A stretch of 64,000 nt of DNA from Parastagonospora avenae f. sp. tritici 18332-5 (GCA_022559985.1 JAFJTR010000071.1:1-64000), one strand, 5' to 3'; shown: positions 8,393 to 19,205, numbered from the stretch's first letter. Numbers and translations: made by a program. The notes: a model not told the origin generated them from the letters alone.

Positions 8393-10537
8393 ATGGCAAC
8401 GGGAATGAGCGTCGGCTTGGGATACATCAAAATCGAAGACACTCCATCGCCTGAACTAGTCTCCTGGCCACTTAATCAGCCTGGCGTCAGTCATGACGTC
8501 GCTCCTGTCCCGATTATCGAGCCCACTCCACCTACTGTCATCGACAGCACTTCATTGATTGACTCACAAGACCCAGACGGCTTTCTCAAGCGATGTTCGG
8601 GCTTCAACAAGAGCAAAAGAGTCAGGGAGAGATGTAGTGCCGTGATTGGCAGGAAGTCTGAACAGAGCTGCCACCCAACTTTTCTGCCCACGTGTAGAGC
8701 GCATCGCGATCAGCAAAGCTTTGCGGGATGGTGTCAGTACAAAAAGCCAAACAGCGAGAGGTGTGGGCGACTTTTTCGATGGACGCCGCCTTACTTTGAG
8801 CTGTGCAACGAACACCAAGGTCACCCGGACACGCCTTGCTACTTCTTTAACCTGCCGCTCGAGATTCGCCACGAGATTCTTCGTTACCTGCTACCAAACC
8901 GACCGATTGGCTCTTCAACAGCTGCACTGCATGATGGCAAAGGCGATGAGTTTGATGACCCTACCAACGGTGTCATTGTACGTTCGGTGCACCAGTGGAA
9001 AGCAAAGGTCCAGCCGGGACATCCACATAGCGTCTTTCCCATGCCTGCATTAAATTTGTTTCTGGTAAATCACCAGTTCTATCGAGAAGCGAAGGATTTA
9101 CTTTTCAGCACTGTGCCTTTCACGATTGACGTTAGGAAAGACGGAACATTCATGTGTGGACGTCGACTTCTGGAGCCCAGAAGAGCGGACGGGTCGTCAC
9201 ATTACCTTGTTGATGAAGCTGATGAGGCGAAACAAAGGTTCCTAAGGTACTTTGACTGGGCCGCTGTGAAGCACTACGTTGTTGATATCCTGGTGGAAAA
9301 TTGGGCAAGCGTTATGTATTCTTATCCCAACAATTCATCATGGGATGAAGAAGTCGAGCTATACGACATTCGAGGCATGCGTCTCTCACCTCATCTCATC
9401 TTCACAGCAACTAATATGGGCACAGACTACATCTCCGTTGTTGTCTCCGGTATCCTCTCCAAATCCCACCAGCTCAACAAACTTAGCGTCCGCCTGTGTC
9501 TCGCAGACTTCGCTTGGGACCATGCTCAGATCCTCGCCAATACAAAGCTCATCGTCGGTCCTCTCGAGTCGCTGCGAAATGTCCGCCAGCCTCAGATTAT
9601 CGGCATATCAACGGGCAAACCAACTCACAACTCAATGCTTACTGTCCAGCGGCCTATATCCACCAACGGAAACAGGGCGTCGATTTGTTCGGTCCCGCCT
9701 TTGCCGATGCATACGTTGTTATTGGTCCCCGGTATGCCGGACTTTGATGAGTATGCAAAAGATTGGACGAGGTGGGTATCTAGCAGTAATTCTTGCGCAA
9801 CGACACCAAAAGCACCGATTCGAGGCATGTTCACCGAGTTCAAGAATTTCTACACCCATCTGGCGAATCTAGTTCCAGAAGTCACATACGTATCCGGTCG
9901 GCACGCATTCTTACACCGCGCGCGTGTAGCACGAGAGCAAGAAAACGTCGAAAGTTTCAGATGTCTGAGAAACGAACTCATTGCGTACTGGTACACCTAT
10001 CTTGAGCGAGAGGAAGCGAAGAAAAAGGCCATGGAGAATACTCTGGCCAGGATGTTGGAATCAGATGTGTATCCCAGTCATGAGTGGGACAGGGTGTCGA
10101 GGAGTAGTTCCAGAACGGTGGCGAGCTCGTCACGCTCGCCGAAAGACGTGGTTGCTCAGACGCAGAACCGGCCAGTTGCCCTGTTCAGCGACCCTGGGTC
10201 CTCTTCAGAGCGAAAGAGACCTTCACAAGCGCCAACCGCAGATGCATCGGCCGTACCTCAACGCCGCTTCCAAACCAACGGCTACTCGAACACTCAAGTA
10301 GGCCCGCTAATCGATTCGGTAGACGTTGGCTGCTTCGCACATGTGAATCTTAGCTCAGATTGGTACAGCGAGGCCGGCCCGTCGACGAAGAAACGAAGGA
10401 TTGATTCCGGGTTCATTGAGATGGAGGTCGAGGAGAGAAGCCCAAGTACGGTTACGGAGACGGAGATTGAGGAGGTGGCTTATGTTGGGAAGGGAAAGGG
10501 CAAGATGGGCGCCAAGGAAGTAATATGTATTGATTGA
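8393..10537 (+). CDS. F-box-like protein with Cys/His-rich N-terminus
   Basis: One uninterrupted exon of 714 residues. Residues 152-170 (FNLPLEIRHEILRYLLPNR) match the F-box-like motif common in large Dothideomycete protein families, where it may recruit Skp1 of an SCF ubiquitin ligase. Residues 68-149 hold regularly spaced Cys and His residues: C81, C93, C101, H104, then C114, C124, C138, H141, which read as two copies of C-x(9-11)-C-x(7-13)-C-x2-H. This suggests metal binding. The middle (about 210-430) resembles the hydrophobic helical region that follows F-box-like motifs. The last 170 residues are disordered and Ser-rich, with a nuclear-localisation-like KKRRID near residue 665. The substrate is unknown. 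Confidence 0.75.
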   Translation: MATGMSVGLGYIKIEDTPSPELVSWPLNQPGVSHDVAPVPIIEPTPPTVIDSTSLIDSQDPDGFLKRCSGFNKSKRVRERCSAVIGRKSEQSCHPTFLPTCRAHRDQQSFAGWCQYKKPNSERCGRLFRWTPPYFELCNEHQGHPDTPCYFFNLPLEIRHEILRYLLPNRPIGSSTAALHDGKGDEFDDPTNGVIVRSVHQWKAKVQPGHPHSVFPMPALNLFLVNHQFYREAKDLLFSTVPFTIDVRKDGTFMCGRRLLEPRRADGSSHYLVDEADEAKQRFLRYFDWAAVKHYVVDILVENWASVMYSYPNNSSWDEEVELYDIRGMRLSPHLIFTATNMGTDYISVVVSGILSKSHQLNKLSVRLCLADFAWDHAQILANTKLIVGPLESLRNVRQPQIIGISTGKPTHNSMLTVQRPISTNGNRASICSVPPLPMHTLLLVPGMPDFDEYAKDWTRWVSSSNSCATTPKAPIRGMFTEFKNFYTHLANLVPEVTYVSGRHAFLHRARVAREQENVESFRCLRNELIAYWYTYLEREEAKKKAMENTLARMLESDVYPSHEWDRVSRSSSRTVASSSRSPKDVVAQTQNRPVALFSDPGSSSERKRPSQAPTADASAVPQRRFQTNGYSNTQVGPLIDSVDVGCFAHVNLSSDWYSEAGPSTKKRRIDSGFIEMEVEERSPSTVTETEIEEVAYVGKGKGKMGAKEVICID

Positions 10538-10960
10538 GTGGAGTCTATGGTTATGGCGGTTGGAAAGGAAAATGGGCCAAAATTTGTTATAGATAAAATA
10601 TTTTGATCTTGAAGGGTATATTTACAAGGGGCATTTTGATCAAATCACGTTCAGCCTCTGTTCATTTTGCCTTCAGACTTCAGCAAAGCAAACCTACAAT
10701 AGCCTTGGAAAATCTATTGCATCAGGCTCAGCCTCTTATTCTTATGCAAGCAACAAGTGTGAATGTCGGTGGGAAGGTGGAGCCCTCAGCAGCCAATGAT
10801 GGAGCTTGTGATACCCACACTGCGCCAAGGCCGATGTTTCTCGAACTGACATCCCGAGGTCATCTATAATTTGCCTTTGCCATCACCGCTGCCTAACCAC
10901 CACACCAGTCGCATTCTGATCACTCCAATTCAACTCTCACCAGCCCATAAATCTATCCAA
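10538..10960. other. Intergenic region between the F-box-like and Mix17-like genes
   Basis: Contains the 3' flank of the F-box-like gene and the promoter of the next. An in-frame upstream ATG at 10871 could extend the next protein by 30 residues but is not preferred. Confidence 0.4.
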
Positions 10961-11508
10961 ATGGCTCGTCAACGTGGAGGATCTGCCCCTCGCCGGCCCA
11001 CCGCGCCCGTCGCAAAGCCCGCGACCACTCCCCAGGCCCGCCCTGCTTCCACCGCTGCTGCTCCCCCAGCTCAGGCTCCCCCCGCGCCAGTACAGGCCCA
11101 GGCTCCTACACCCCAGGGACCTGGTCTGTTCGGACAGATGGCATCGACTGCTGCGTAAGTGATACAGTTCCTGGAACTTGAAGCTTCAAGATGTCACTTC
11201 ACCACCACCAAAGCACACATGACTGACTCCCTCACAGCGGTGTCGCAGTAGGCTCCTCAATCGGCCACGCAGTCGGCGGCTTCTTCAGCGGCGGCGGCTC
11301 CTCATCCGAGCCTGCCGCAGCGTCGCCCCAGGCCACCGACTTCTCCCAGCAACACCAGAGCGCCACACAGATGCAGTCGACCGGCGCATGCGGCACCGAC
11401 GTCAACAACTTCCGCAAGTGCATGGACGAGAACCAGGGCAGCTTGACTATCTGTGGATGGTACCTGGACCAGCTCAAGGCGTGCCAGGCCGCCGCTGGTC
11501 AGTACTAG
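10961..11508 (+). CDS. MIX17: Mix17/CHCHD2-type twin CX9C mitochondrial protein
   Basis: Two exons, 10961-11154 and 11238-11508, give 154 residues. The N-terminus (MARQRGGSAPRRPT) is basic and Ala/Pro-rich, like a mitochondrial import signal. A glycine-rich hydrophobic segment follows (VAVGSSIGHAVGGFFSG). The C-terminus is a CHCH domain with two CX9C motifs: C-GTDVNNFRK-C and C-GWYLDQLKA-C. Such proteins are oxidised by the Mia40 pathway in the intermembrane space; the human relatives CHCHD2 and CHCHD10 act in respiration and cristae upkeep. The start at 10961 was chosen over 10871 because family members begin M-A-R-x-R. The 83-nt intron contains a 14-bp palindrome at 11177-11190. Confidence 0.88.
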
Positions 11509-12193
11509 AGGATGGGGAGGGATACTGCATATACTTGAGATGATAGCGAGCGAATGGATATTGCATGTGGATCGGCGTATGTATAGTATTGCGAATGCAT
11601 AAGATTCACTGCTCTCCCCACAGCAATTCTCCGTTTGGGCCTGCAGTGATCACGGCCCGTGTGTCTGACTTGAACGTCACTAGATATACCGAGCTACCTA
11701 GGTAGTTCGCCTACGCGAAAGCGCCAACATTATCTCAAAGGAGTGCTCTATTTCTACCACAAAGGCAGCGCACATGCCCAGATGAGTTTGAAGAAAGGCC
11801 TGTGCAACAATCTTACAGCAGAAGACCTGAAATCCATACCATGTCTGCGCAGATCTTCGACATGATCACCGCCTTCCAAATCATTTGCAGTCACGCTTGC
11901 CATCAGCCTCGACACGATTGGCCACAGTAAAATGCGAGTGTATGTCGGATGCGGGAACTGTCTTTCGGAAGAGCTTCCGCCCTCTCAAATGCGGCTGCTA
12001 GCCTCACGAACTGGAATCAACGACACGCTACCCCGCATTACCCCAAAGCACCAGAACTGGACTTGGACGTTTAGAAGACAGTTGTTTCGGCGAGATGGAA
12101 GCTAATAGTGCTGGGTGTGATGTATTAAAGGCGACTGGCGTGCCTCGAGGCCCTAAATTTTAGAGAATTGGAGCAGCAACATCACCTTTCAAA
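11509..12193. other. Intergenic region upstream of the catalase-like gene
   Basis: No open frame of note and no repeat is seen. It presumably holds the promoter of the catalase-like gene. Confidence 0.4.
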
Positions 12194-13614
12194 ATGAATG
12201 GAACAAGAATCGAAACATGCCCAATGGGCCACCATCGGATCAAAAACATCCATAATGGCCAAGTCCCCAGCGGCACTGTCAAAGCCGGCGGACAGGACAA
12301 GAAAGCCCCCGGAACATACATCAAATGGGACGCTCCAGGCGTCGAAACCATCCAGCCCGGCGAGAAGGAAAAGATCCAAGAAGTGTCCGACCAATTCAAC
12401 CGGTTCCAAATGATGAACTTCAACGAGCACATGCACTGTCTACGCGGCACGCATCTCAAGACCCAAGGCGTAAGCTCTCCAACCTAAAAAAACACCGTAA
12501 AGGAGCAATACATCCTAACACCCATCCTCCAGTGCGTAATGGGCAAATTCATCGTCCACGACACCCTCCCCTCACACCTCGCCCAAGGCATGTTCGCCAA
12601 ACCAGGCTCCTACGACGTCATCATGCGCTACTCGTCTCTCACGCCCAAAATCGTGCCCGACAACGCGCCTGCGCCGCGCGGCATCGGGATGAAAGTCTTT
12701 GGCATCGAGGGCGAGAAGCTCTGGGGCGAGGACAAGAAGACGCAAGACTGGACGTTTAACAATTATCCTGTGCTGGAGCTGCGCGACCCCCAGACGACGT
12801 ATGAGATTGCGGATTCGCTCGAGCGCAATTGGAATGATTTGCCTACGTTTGCGGAGGAGCAGAGTAAGAGGGTGGATGCGGATGTAGCGACACTGGGCGG
12901 GCAGTTGCCTAGGCAGCATAGTACGTTTTCACTTTTCACGCTTCTGTACTCGACATGTGTGGAGCTAACCTACCACAGTGGCAGCGATGCCCGAATACTC
13001 GCAATCCGCGTACCGCCACGGGCCCTACGTCGCCAAATACGGCGTATTCCCCCTCAGCCAGGCTCAGAAAGATCTCGTCGACACCGACTACACGGACAAC
13101 GACCCGATCAATATCATATCCCAGTCACTCCGCCAGTTTCATATGACGAACAAAGCCACCTACTCCTTCTGCGCGCAGATGCTTCAGGATCTCGACGAGC
13201 AGCCCGTCGACGACATCGGCATCGAGTGGGACCCCAAGAAATATCCCTTCGAGCAAATCGCCACCCTCGAGTTCGAGCCGCAGTACGTAAATTATATGTA
13301 CGAATTGCATGTGGGACATACACTAACTTCGTACTCCAATATCTAGAGATTCCTGGCTCCCCGAATTTCGCACGTGGTGGGATGACCGGATTACTGTGAA
13401 TAGCTGGCATGGGTTGAAGGAGCACCAGCCGCTGGGCAGCACAAATCGCATGCGCAGGGTGGTGTATGCCGAGTCGAGGAAGTTGCGGTTGAGGGTTAAT
13501 GGGTATAGGGATTATGTGGAGCCGGCGGGGTTGGGCGAAGTGCCTGTCCCGGTGCCGGCGCCTCAGTTGAAGATGAAGTACATGGATGCGGTTCAGACTG
13601 TGGAAGTGAAGTAG
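12194..13614 (+). CDS. Catalase-like haem-domain protein
   Basis: Four exons, 12194-12469, 12533-12920, 12979-13282 and 13347-13614, give 411 residues. The central region matches the catalase-like fold: FNEHMHCLRGTHLKTQGCVMGKF, with Arg84 and His87 in the place of the distal R-x-x-H of catalases, then MFAKPGSYDVIMRYSS, APRGIGMKVFGI and DWTFNNYPVLELRDP. The proximal haem Tyr motif of true catalases (R-x-x-x-Y) is not visible, and the protein is shorter. It therefore belongs with catalase-related proteins whose haem chemistry may be peroxidase- or fatty-acid-peroxide-directed rather than H2O2 dismutation. That function is inference. No signal peptide or PTS1 is seen. All three introns restore frame at good GT..AG sites. 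Confidence 0.82.
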
Positions 13615-13671
13615 GTAGTCAAAACTTAAACGATTTATTCAAGAATCCAACGAGGACTACTTGGGTGGATA

Positions 13672-13887
13672 GTGCAAGTGAGATGTGGCAGCGCTCAAAT
13701 CTCGTCCACTGTGCTTTTCTATACTCAACCGTCATCTCCATCTGTGCAAGTGAGGCATGGCAGCGCTCATATCTTGTCCACTATGCTTTTCCATACTCGA
13801 CCGTCATCTCCGTCTGTGCAAGTGGGACACGGCAGCGCTCATATCCCGTCCACTATGCTTTTCCAAACTCAACCGTCGTCTCCGTCT
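13672..13887. repeat. Three tandem copies of a 72-bp repeat
   Basis: Copies begin at 13672, 13744 and 13816, each starting GTGCAAGTG, with a few substitutions between copies. The third copy includes the stop codon and last codons of the PTH11-like gene on the minus strand (stop at 13853-13855). The first two copies lie beyond that stop and carry the same tail-plus-stop sequence. The repeat therefore looks like tandem duplication of that gene's 3' end. The unit is a multiple of three, so plus-strand frames also stay open across it. Confidence 0.9.
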
Positions 13888-15206
13888 TTACGTGAATGCA
13901 GTCTCCAGTCTCTATATCCGAACTGCGAGAAAAATTCATATCGTGGAGTACGTATGTCTGATAGTTACCTTCGTTGGCGAAATCAAATATTGAGTCGTCA
14001 TCTTCTTCCTCGAGGCGGGGTCGTCTATTGGCGGGGCCGCTACCGAATGTTCGTACTGGATTGTGGCTAGTGCCGCCATTCGTACGTTCTCCAGAGGATG
14101 TTCCAAGGCTGTTGAATATGCCACCGAATTTGCGGAAGACGGGGCGGAGGAGGGGTAGTGACGCTACACGTTGTTAGCGAAAGTACACGGCTAGTGCTGG
14201 GGGAATGCTGACTTGACAACGAAGCGAGGTTGACGTCGCAGACAGCCCAGATTTGATCGTCAAGGCCATTCCACGTAAGATCAGTATGATTTTTATTCAA
14301 TGCCACAGTGTGGAGAATCGTGCCCATCGCAGAGCAGCACACCAAAACGCCCGACACAAACATCACCGCTACTGCCATTTTCTTCGTAGTCGTTAAGTGA
14401 AGCCGCCAAATCTCGATGAGCGGACAGAGCAAGATTGCCACTTCGAGGACCAAGTGAGGTATGCCTGCGACATACAAAATCGTCATGGGCCTCAGAAAGC
14501 AGCCGTGGCCAAAATCCTTTTCTCTGTCCCAGAAAATATGTATGGGTCTACACTGCAAACAGGTCAGGAGAATCTAGACTTGTTAGTATACTATTCCCTC
14601 GCCGAGATACGCGCACATACCCTAGCTATGATCCAGGCAGTTGAAAAACCAAAGAGGATGCGGATTGGTTGTCGTATCAAAGAGCGCTCGAACAGTCTCC
14701 AATAGAAGCCGAGGATGACGTATTTTGATAATCCTACACTAAAGGTGTAGAACCACATGTCGAACCAGAGCTCCAGATAGTAGTGATGCTGAACGGCGTC
14801 GAAGTCCGGCCCAAGGTCGTATATATGCTTTCCGAGGCCCCATCGCATTTCTTTTGTTGTTAGCAAACATTGAACCGTTGCGACAAAGTCGTGAGAAACA
14901 GTCGGACGTACTGTACAAGCTGATGAAGTTGAATCCAGTTCCAACGAGCTACAATAGCATTAGCAGTCAGCCTTGTCAAGCGCGCAAAGATCGACTCACG
15001 AACGCTACGATGGCCATATAGTCCTCCCAGACCAAGCGCATCCTCATTGTGCGCCTTGCAACCATCCTAAGCACTAGCGCAGTCGCTGCTGCCGCGTAGG
15101 TAATGAGTGTAGCCGCGTACAGCTCGGGTTGTCGACTTGCTGACACGGTGCGTTGCTCAACCCACGACTGGGTGAAGCTTGTCTCGGGCAGTTGATTTGC
15201 TGCCAT
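13853..15206 (-). CDS. PTH11-like seven-helix integral membrane protein
   Basis: Five exons, complement(13853-14163, 14213-14573, 14621-14850, 14912-14948, 15000-15206), give 381 residues. Predicted helices fit the fungal rhodopsin-like/PTH11 family: YAATLITYAAAATALVLRM, a helix ending in WEDYMAIVAFL, FYTFSVGLSKYVILGFYWR with the family-typical KYVILGFYWRLF, WIIARILLTCLQCRP, FLRPMTILYVAGIPHLVLEVAILLCP, and MAVAVMFVSGVLVCC. The hallmark D-Q-I-W-A-V-C-D-V-N-L and LPLLRPVFRKF follow, then a disordered cytoplasmic tail with ETTVEFGKA at the end. No N-terminal CFEM domain is present. PTH11 proteins are candidate GPCRs at the plasma membrane; the ligand is unknown. The last intron uses a weak GTCAGC donor, chosen because it restores VNLASLSTSLPLLRP. 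Confidence 0.87.
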
Positions 15207-16702
15207 GGTGACGCGAGCCCGGCGCCTATCGAGGAACTATCATGAATTGTTAGCTCTGTTCGTTGAAAATCGAATCTCGCGCTGAGCTGTTGTTTTTGGA
15301 TAGTCCAAAAGCTGGTGTCTGTGTCAGTCCGTTTGGTTGTGGGGCCCGGGCCATGTTTACCTTTTAGCCTTCACCTACTCTCACCCACCTCTTATTCACC
15401 CCAGGACTGATTCGACGCTAGGGGAGCAGTGTATACCTGCTTCGAGAGGAACGCACAGGAGAGATTACTGCGACGACACGACGCTATCGTAGATAAGGTT
15501 GCTTGTCGTGATGGGAAACACACATGGCTGGTGTGGCAACAGCGCCTCATTTAAGGCACATCCTCAGTGATTTTACATGTATTCGCAGCTCCAGCGGGCC
15601 ATGATGGCGCTGATTAGTCAGTTCTCCGTTTGTAATGGGAGCAGCGTGTCGGTACCAAGGCGGGTGACTGCTGACCTTGCGCCACATACACTCGCCTGGT
15701 GACGCCCAGGAGGATCGAAAGACATGGGTCTCCAAGCATTGCAGACCTACGACCTGAGTGCGTCTTGATCGAATTCACTTGCTGCCACGAGTGTGCAAAT
15801 GCAAGCCAGTGTACGTCCCGCGTAGGGGAGCTTTGATTCGTCGGATCCCACCGTCCGGGCATGTCGCATGTGATTGGAATACTACCAATATTGTTCCTGC
15901 GCGACTACATCAACACTTATGGCGCATAGTCACCGGGGTATTCCTTGGGCTGAGACATACTGCATGCTGTGAACTACGAGGGACAGGGAAGTGAATTGGG
16001 GCATCTCACAGCTTGAAGCTATACACAATATCAGCAGGCGTGGACGGCAAAACTCTGTGTATAGCTTCAAGCTATAGGCTAAGTGGATGTATAGCAACCT
16101 GGGTTGCTTCCATCGTAGTCTACAGCATGGAGTAAGTTCTTGTCGAACCACGCAATAGTAGGCTGCCGCCGACTCGCTCGTTGCAGAATGAAGAAGTGAA
16201 ATCTTAGGACTCTCGTCAGCATGGCACAAGTACTGAGAGCGCGAGTATCTTTTAATGATGCTTGCTAGCAGGCCTTGTCACTTACGCTCCATGTGTCAGT
16301 ACTCACATGTTTTCCGCTATCACCATGTGTCTGCTCCTGATTGAGGAAGAATGCGTCCAGAACCGACAATCTCATTTAATCTCCTTGCTGCGAATTCTTC
16401 GATAAAGTCAAGTGGCTTGGCAAGTGGCATTTGAGGCGCCATATGTTGCCTTCTATTCAGTAATCTCCTGGAGCGATAAGCTGGTTTGAATATGGAAAAT
16501 TGGTCCTGGGCTACAGTGTACGTGTCGATTCCTGTTTATAGGTTGCGCTGTTCGTCAGATCCAATATTTGGCCCGATATCCAAAGTAATTTAAGCGGTCC
16601 TAGGATATCAAATATGACGGATATTGGTTGCCAGCGTGCGAAGCCCGTGCTGTCAAGATTTCCCCCAGACATCTGGAGACACGAAGGGAGCTTGCCATTT
16701 TA
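15207..16702. other. Gene-poor intergenic region
   Basis: About 1.5 kb with only short chance frames. It holds the promoter of the PTH11-like gene at the left, an 18-bp perfect inverted repeat at 16010-16073, and the 3' flank of COQ4 at the right. No transposon protein is seen. Confidence 0.5.
16010..16073. repeat. 18-bp perfect inverted repeat with 28-bp loop
   Basis: The left arm AGCTTGAAGCTATACACA (16010-16027) is the exact reverse complement of the right arm at 16056-16073. The spacer is 28 bases. It could be a remnant of a small inverted-repeat element or a hairpin. There is no obvious target-site duplication next to it. Confidence 0.75.
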
Positions 16703-17676
16703 TCATACCGCGGCACGTGCCATAGTCTCCTTAGCTTCCTTATCTTTCTTCCGTGCCTCCCTCTCCGCCTTCCTCATCTCCCTCAGATCTGGCGGCTTTT
16801 CGATTCCCAGTCTTGTTCTCAGCTGATCGATGTCTGTCTCCAGCTCCTCTTCCCAATATATGTTGATAACGTTGTCGCTTTGTGCTCCATTCCTGGTTGC
16901 CCACGGTCCATATATATCCCAGAACCTCCTCCACTCGGCCTTCTTGAGGGTGAACGCACTGAAAACTGCCAATCCGGTCATTGGAAGACCTGTGTTGGCG
17001 AACTCAAAGGCTTTGAGCGCAACTTCGCCCTCACGAAAGACTGGCAGCCCAACCAGCGCGTGATAGAAATCGTGACACTCTCGATATCTCTGCATAACGT
17101 ACGCGCATTCTTCGTCGTCTATGTATTGCACGGTCGCTCGCGTGTCAGGGGAGACGCCTTCGCGGTCAAGCCATAAAGCATACGCATAGCCCAGTGTATT
17201 TGGTGGTAGCTTGCGCAGGCGTGGGATATCGAGGGACGTGGAAGTCAGCCGCGGTCGTTCGCGTAAAATTCGGCGCCCTGTAGGGTTCAGAAGCATGCGA
17301 TCACGAAGCTTGTATATGAAGTAAGGCTGAGCAGTGGCTTCACCAAATGAGGCAATAAGGTCTGAGCGCGTCAATCAATTGGTACCTATCGTAGCGGGGA
17401 GGGCAGCTTACCAGCACGCCGAGGGTCCAAAAAGCTCCCAAGGCCTGATCCGACTGCAAGACCCAGTCTCTCTGTGGCCGTCAATGGTATGTGTCCTCCA
17501 TAGCTGGGTGGTGGTCGATTGAGCACCGAGAAGTAGCGCGCATGAGGTCGCCGTATGCATCTCGAGGGAGCTGATAATGACCCAGTTAGCTTCCGGAAGT
17601 CTCTAATATACACACGCTTTGCCATGATGTGCTTGAGATAAGTTTGAAGCTCTAATGAGATCAGACGTGATGGCAT
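16703..17676 (-). CDS. COQ4: Ubiquinone biosynthesis protein COQ4
   Basis: Two exons, complement(16703-17361, 17412-17676), give 307 residues. COQ4 organises the CoQ biosynthetic complex at the mitochondrial inner membrane. The N-terminus is basic and suits mitochondrial import (RCIRRPHARYFSVLNRPPPSY). Core signatures include GGHIPLTATERLGLAVGSGLG, DPRRADLIASFGEAT, PTGRRILRERPR, LPPNTLGYAYALWL and the zinc-ligand motif HDFYHALVGLPVFREGE (H-D-x-x-H-x-n-E) near residues 184-200. A second in-frame ATG at 17625 (MAKRVYIRDFRK) could be the true start. The C-terminus is a charged helix (REARKKDKEAKE). It shares a 207-bp intergenic region with the divergent SET gene. Confidence 0.93.
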
Positions 17677-17883
17677 GACGCGATGGTCTACTTGTTATCG
17701 ATAAGAAAAGCGACGCCACACACACCAGCCACAGCACCTCATTTGCTGAACGATGACTCCAAATGTTTGTCCCTCCACACTCTCAACACCTCTTTACTCG
17801 GTCAGTGAGATATTGCCTGGGTAACGAAATAAAAGGCTTCAGCTGTGAAAATTAATTGCCATCTCAGCTGAGAAGCCTTCACT
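17677..17883. promoter_or_regulatory. Presumed bidirectional promoter, COQ4 and SET-domain gene
   Basis: The two start codons are divergent and 207 bp apart, so both promoters and 5' leaders must fit here. I do not see a clear TATA box. Confidence 0.5.
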
Positions 17884-19205
17884 ATGGCGGCGGCGCTTGA
17901 TCCCGGTGAACAACACACCACATTTGTCGCATGGGCCGAAGAAAATGGTGTCGACATCAATGGAATTGCTCCAGCTAGGTTTGCGGATCGCGGGATGGGC
18001 ATTGTAGCGGCCAAAGACATCAAAGTACGTTCACCCTCAATCTCAACATGGAAGTATTTCACTTCTCCACATCAGCCAATTACTAAGCTTTCAAGAAAGG
18101 AGACCGCTTAGTACATGTTCGGAATACCTCTCTAGTACATCTGGCACTACCCACGATCCGGAGTCTCAAGCTTCCCGAAAATGTCCCCGTTCATGGAAGG
18201 TTGGCTGCTGCATTGGCACTTTTTCATTCAGATAAAGAGCACCAACAATACACACTCTGGCATGATGTATGGCCGACTGATTCCGACTTTCGTGCTACTA
18301 TGCCATTCTACTATGCCAAGGAGCTTCAGGACCTCCTCCCTCGTGCTGCCACACTTCTGTTGAACAACCAACGTACCAAGCTGGAAAAGGACTGGAAAGA
18401 CCTTCATCCGCACATTCCTGCAATTCCAAAGGATCTGTTCACATACACTTGGCTCATCGTCAACACGCGAACCTTCTACTGGGAGTACCCTGATCTACCC
18501 AACTCGCATCCGCGCCTACCAAAGAAGCGGAAGCAGCTCACGGCCGATGACTGCTACGCTATGTGTCCGTTTATGGATTACTTCAATCATTCCGATGTAG
18601 GATGCGACCCAGAGAGCGACAGTAAAGGCTACAGCGTCACCGCAGATCGCGAATACAAGGCTGGCGAAGAGGTTTTTGTGAGCTACGGAACACATACGAA
18701 CGATTTTTTGCTCGTGGAGTACGGCTTCATCCTTGACAGCAATCGGAACGATGCGATACCCCTCGACCATCTCCTCCTGCCTCTTCTCAGTGATGATCAA
18801 GCGGTCGCTCTAAAAGAGGACGGGTTTCACGGTAATTACACTCTCTTTACGAAGGAACCTACGATATGCCACCGCACGCAGGCAGCACTTCGACTGCTTC
18901 TGCTAGACAACAAGCGCTACTCCACTTTCGTCGGCGGTGACGATGACGGAAGCAAGGACCAAGGGCGCATCAACAACTATCTCGCAGGCATACTTACGAA
19001 GTACTCGAGGCAGATCATCGACATCATTGAAGAGCTAGAGCGGCTCGAGGCCAAAAGTAATGAGAAGAGGGGCAAGAGTGGACAGTCCAAGGTAAACAAG
19101 GACAAGAATATTTTAGTCGAACCTGAGCATCGAGACGTTCTGCTGAGGAGATGGAAACAGATCCGCGACCTCGTCAATACCGCAATTGGCAACTTACAAG
19201 CATAG
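17884..19205 (+). CDS. SET-domain lysine methyltransferase (Rubisco-LSMT/SETD6-like)
   Basis: Two exons, 17884-18024 and 18096-19205, give 416 residues. Non-histone SET methyltransferases of this class methylate lysines on ribosomal or other proteins using S-adenosylmethionine. Visible motifs are FADRGMGIVAAKDIKKGDRLVHV at the start of the SET domain, the split insert in the middle, MCPFMDYFNHSD (N-H pair near residue 210, AdoMet site) and AGEEVFVSYGTHTNDFLLVEYGF (catalytic-region Tyr near 242). The C-terminal part is a helical substrate-binding region ending with a charged stretch. The intron ends in an AAG acceptor; it restores DIKKGDRLVHVRNTS. The substrate is not predictable. Confidence 0.9.

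Noticed and set aside
10871..10960. Upstream in-frame ATG for the Mix17-like protein
   Set aside because: Family members begin with M-A-R-x-R, as at 10961; the extra residues look like leader sequence.
13665..13895. A 76-codon plus-strand frame with 24-residue repeats
   Set aside because: It only reflects the 72-bp tandem repeat, which is open in several frames; the coding use is on the minus strand.
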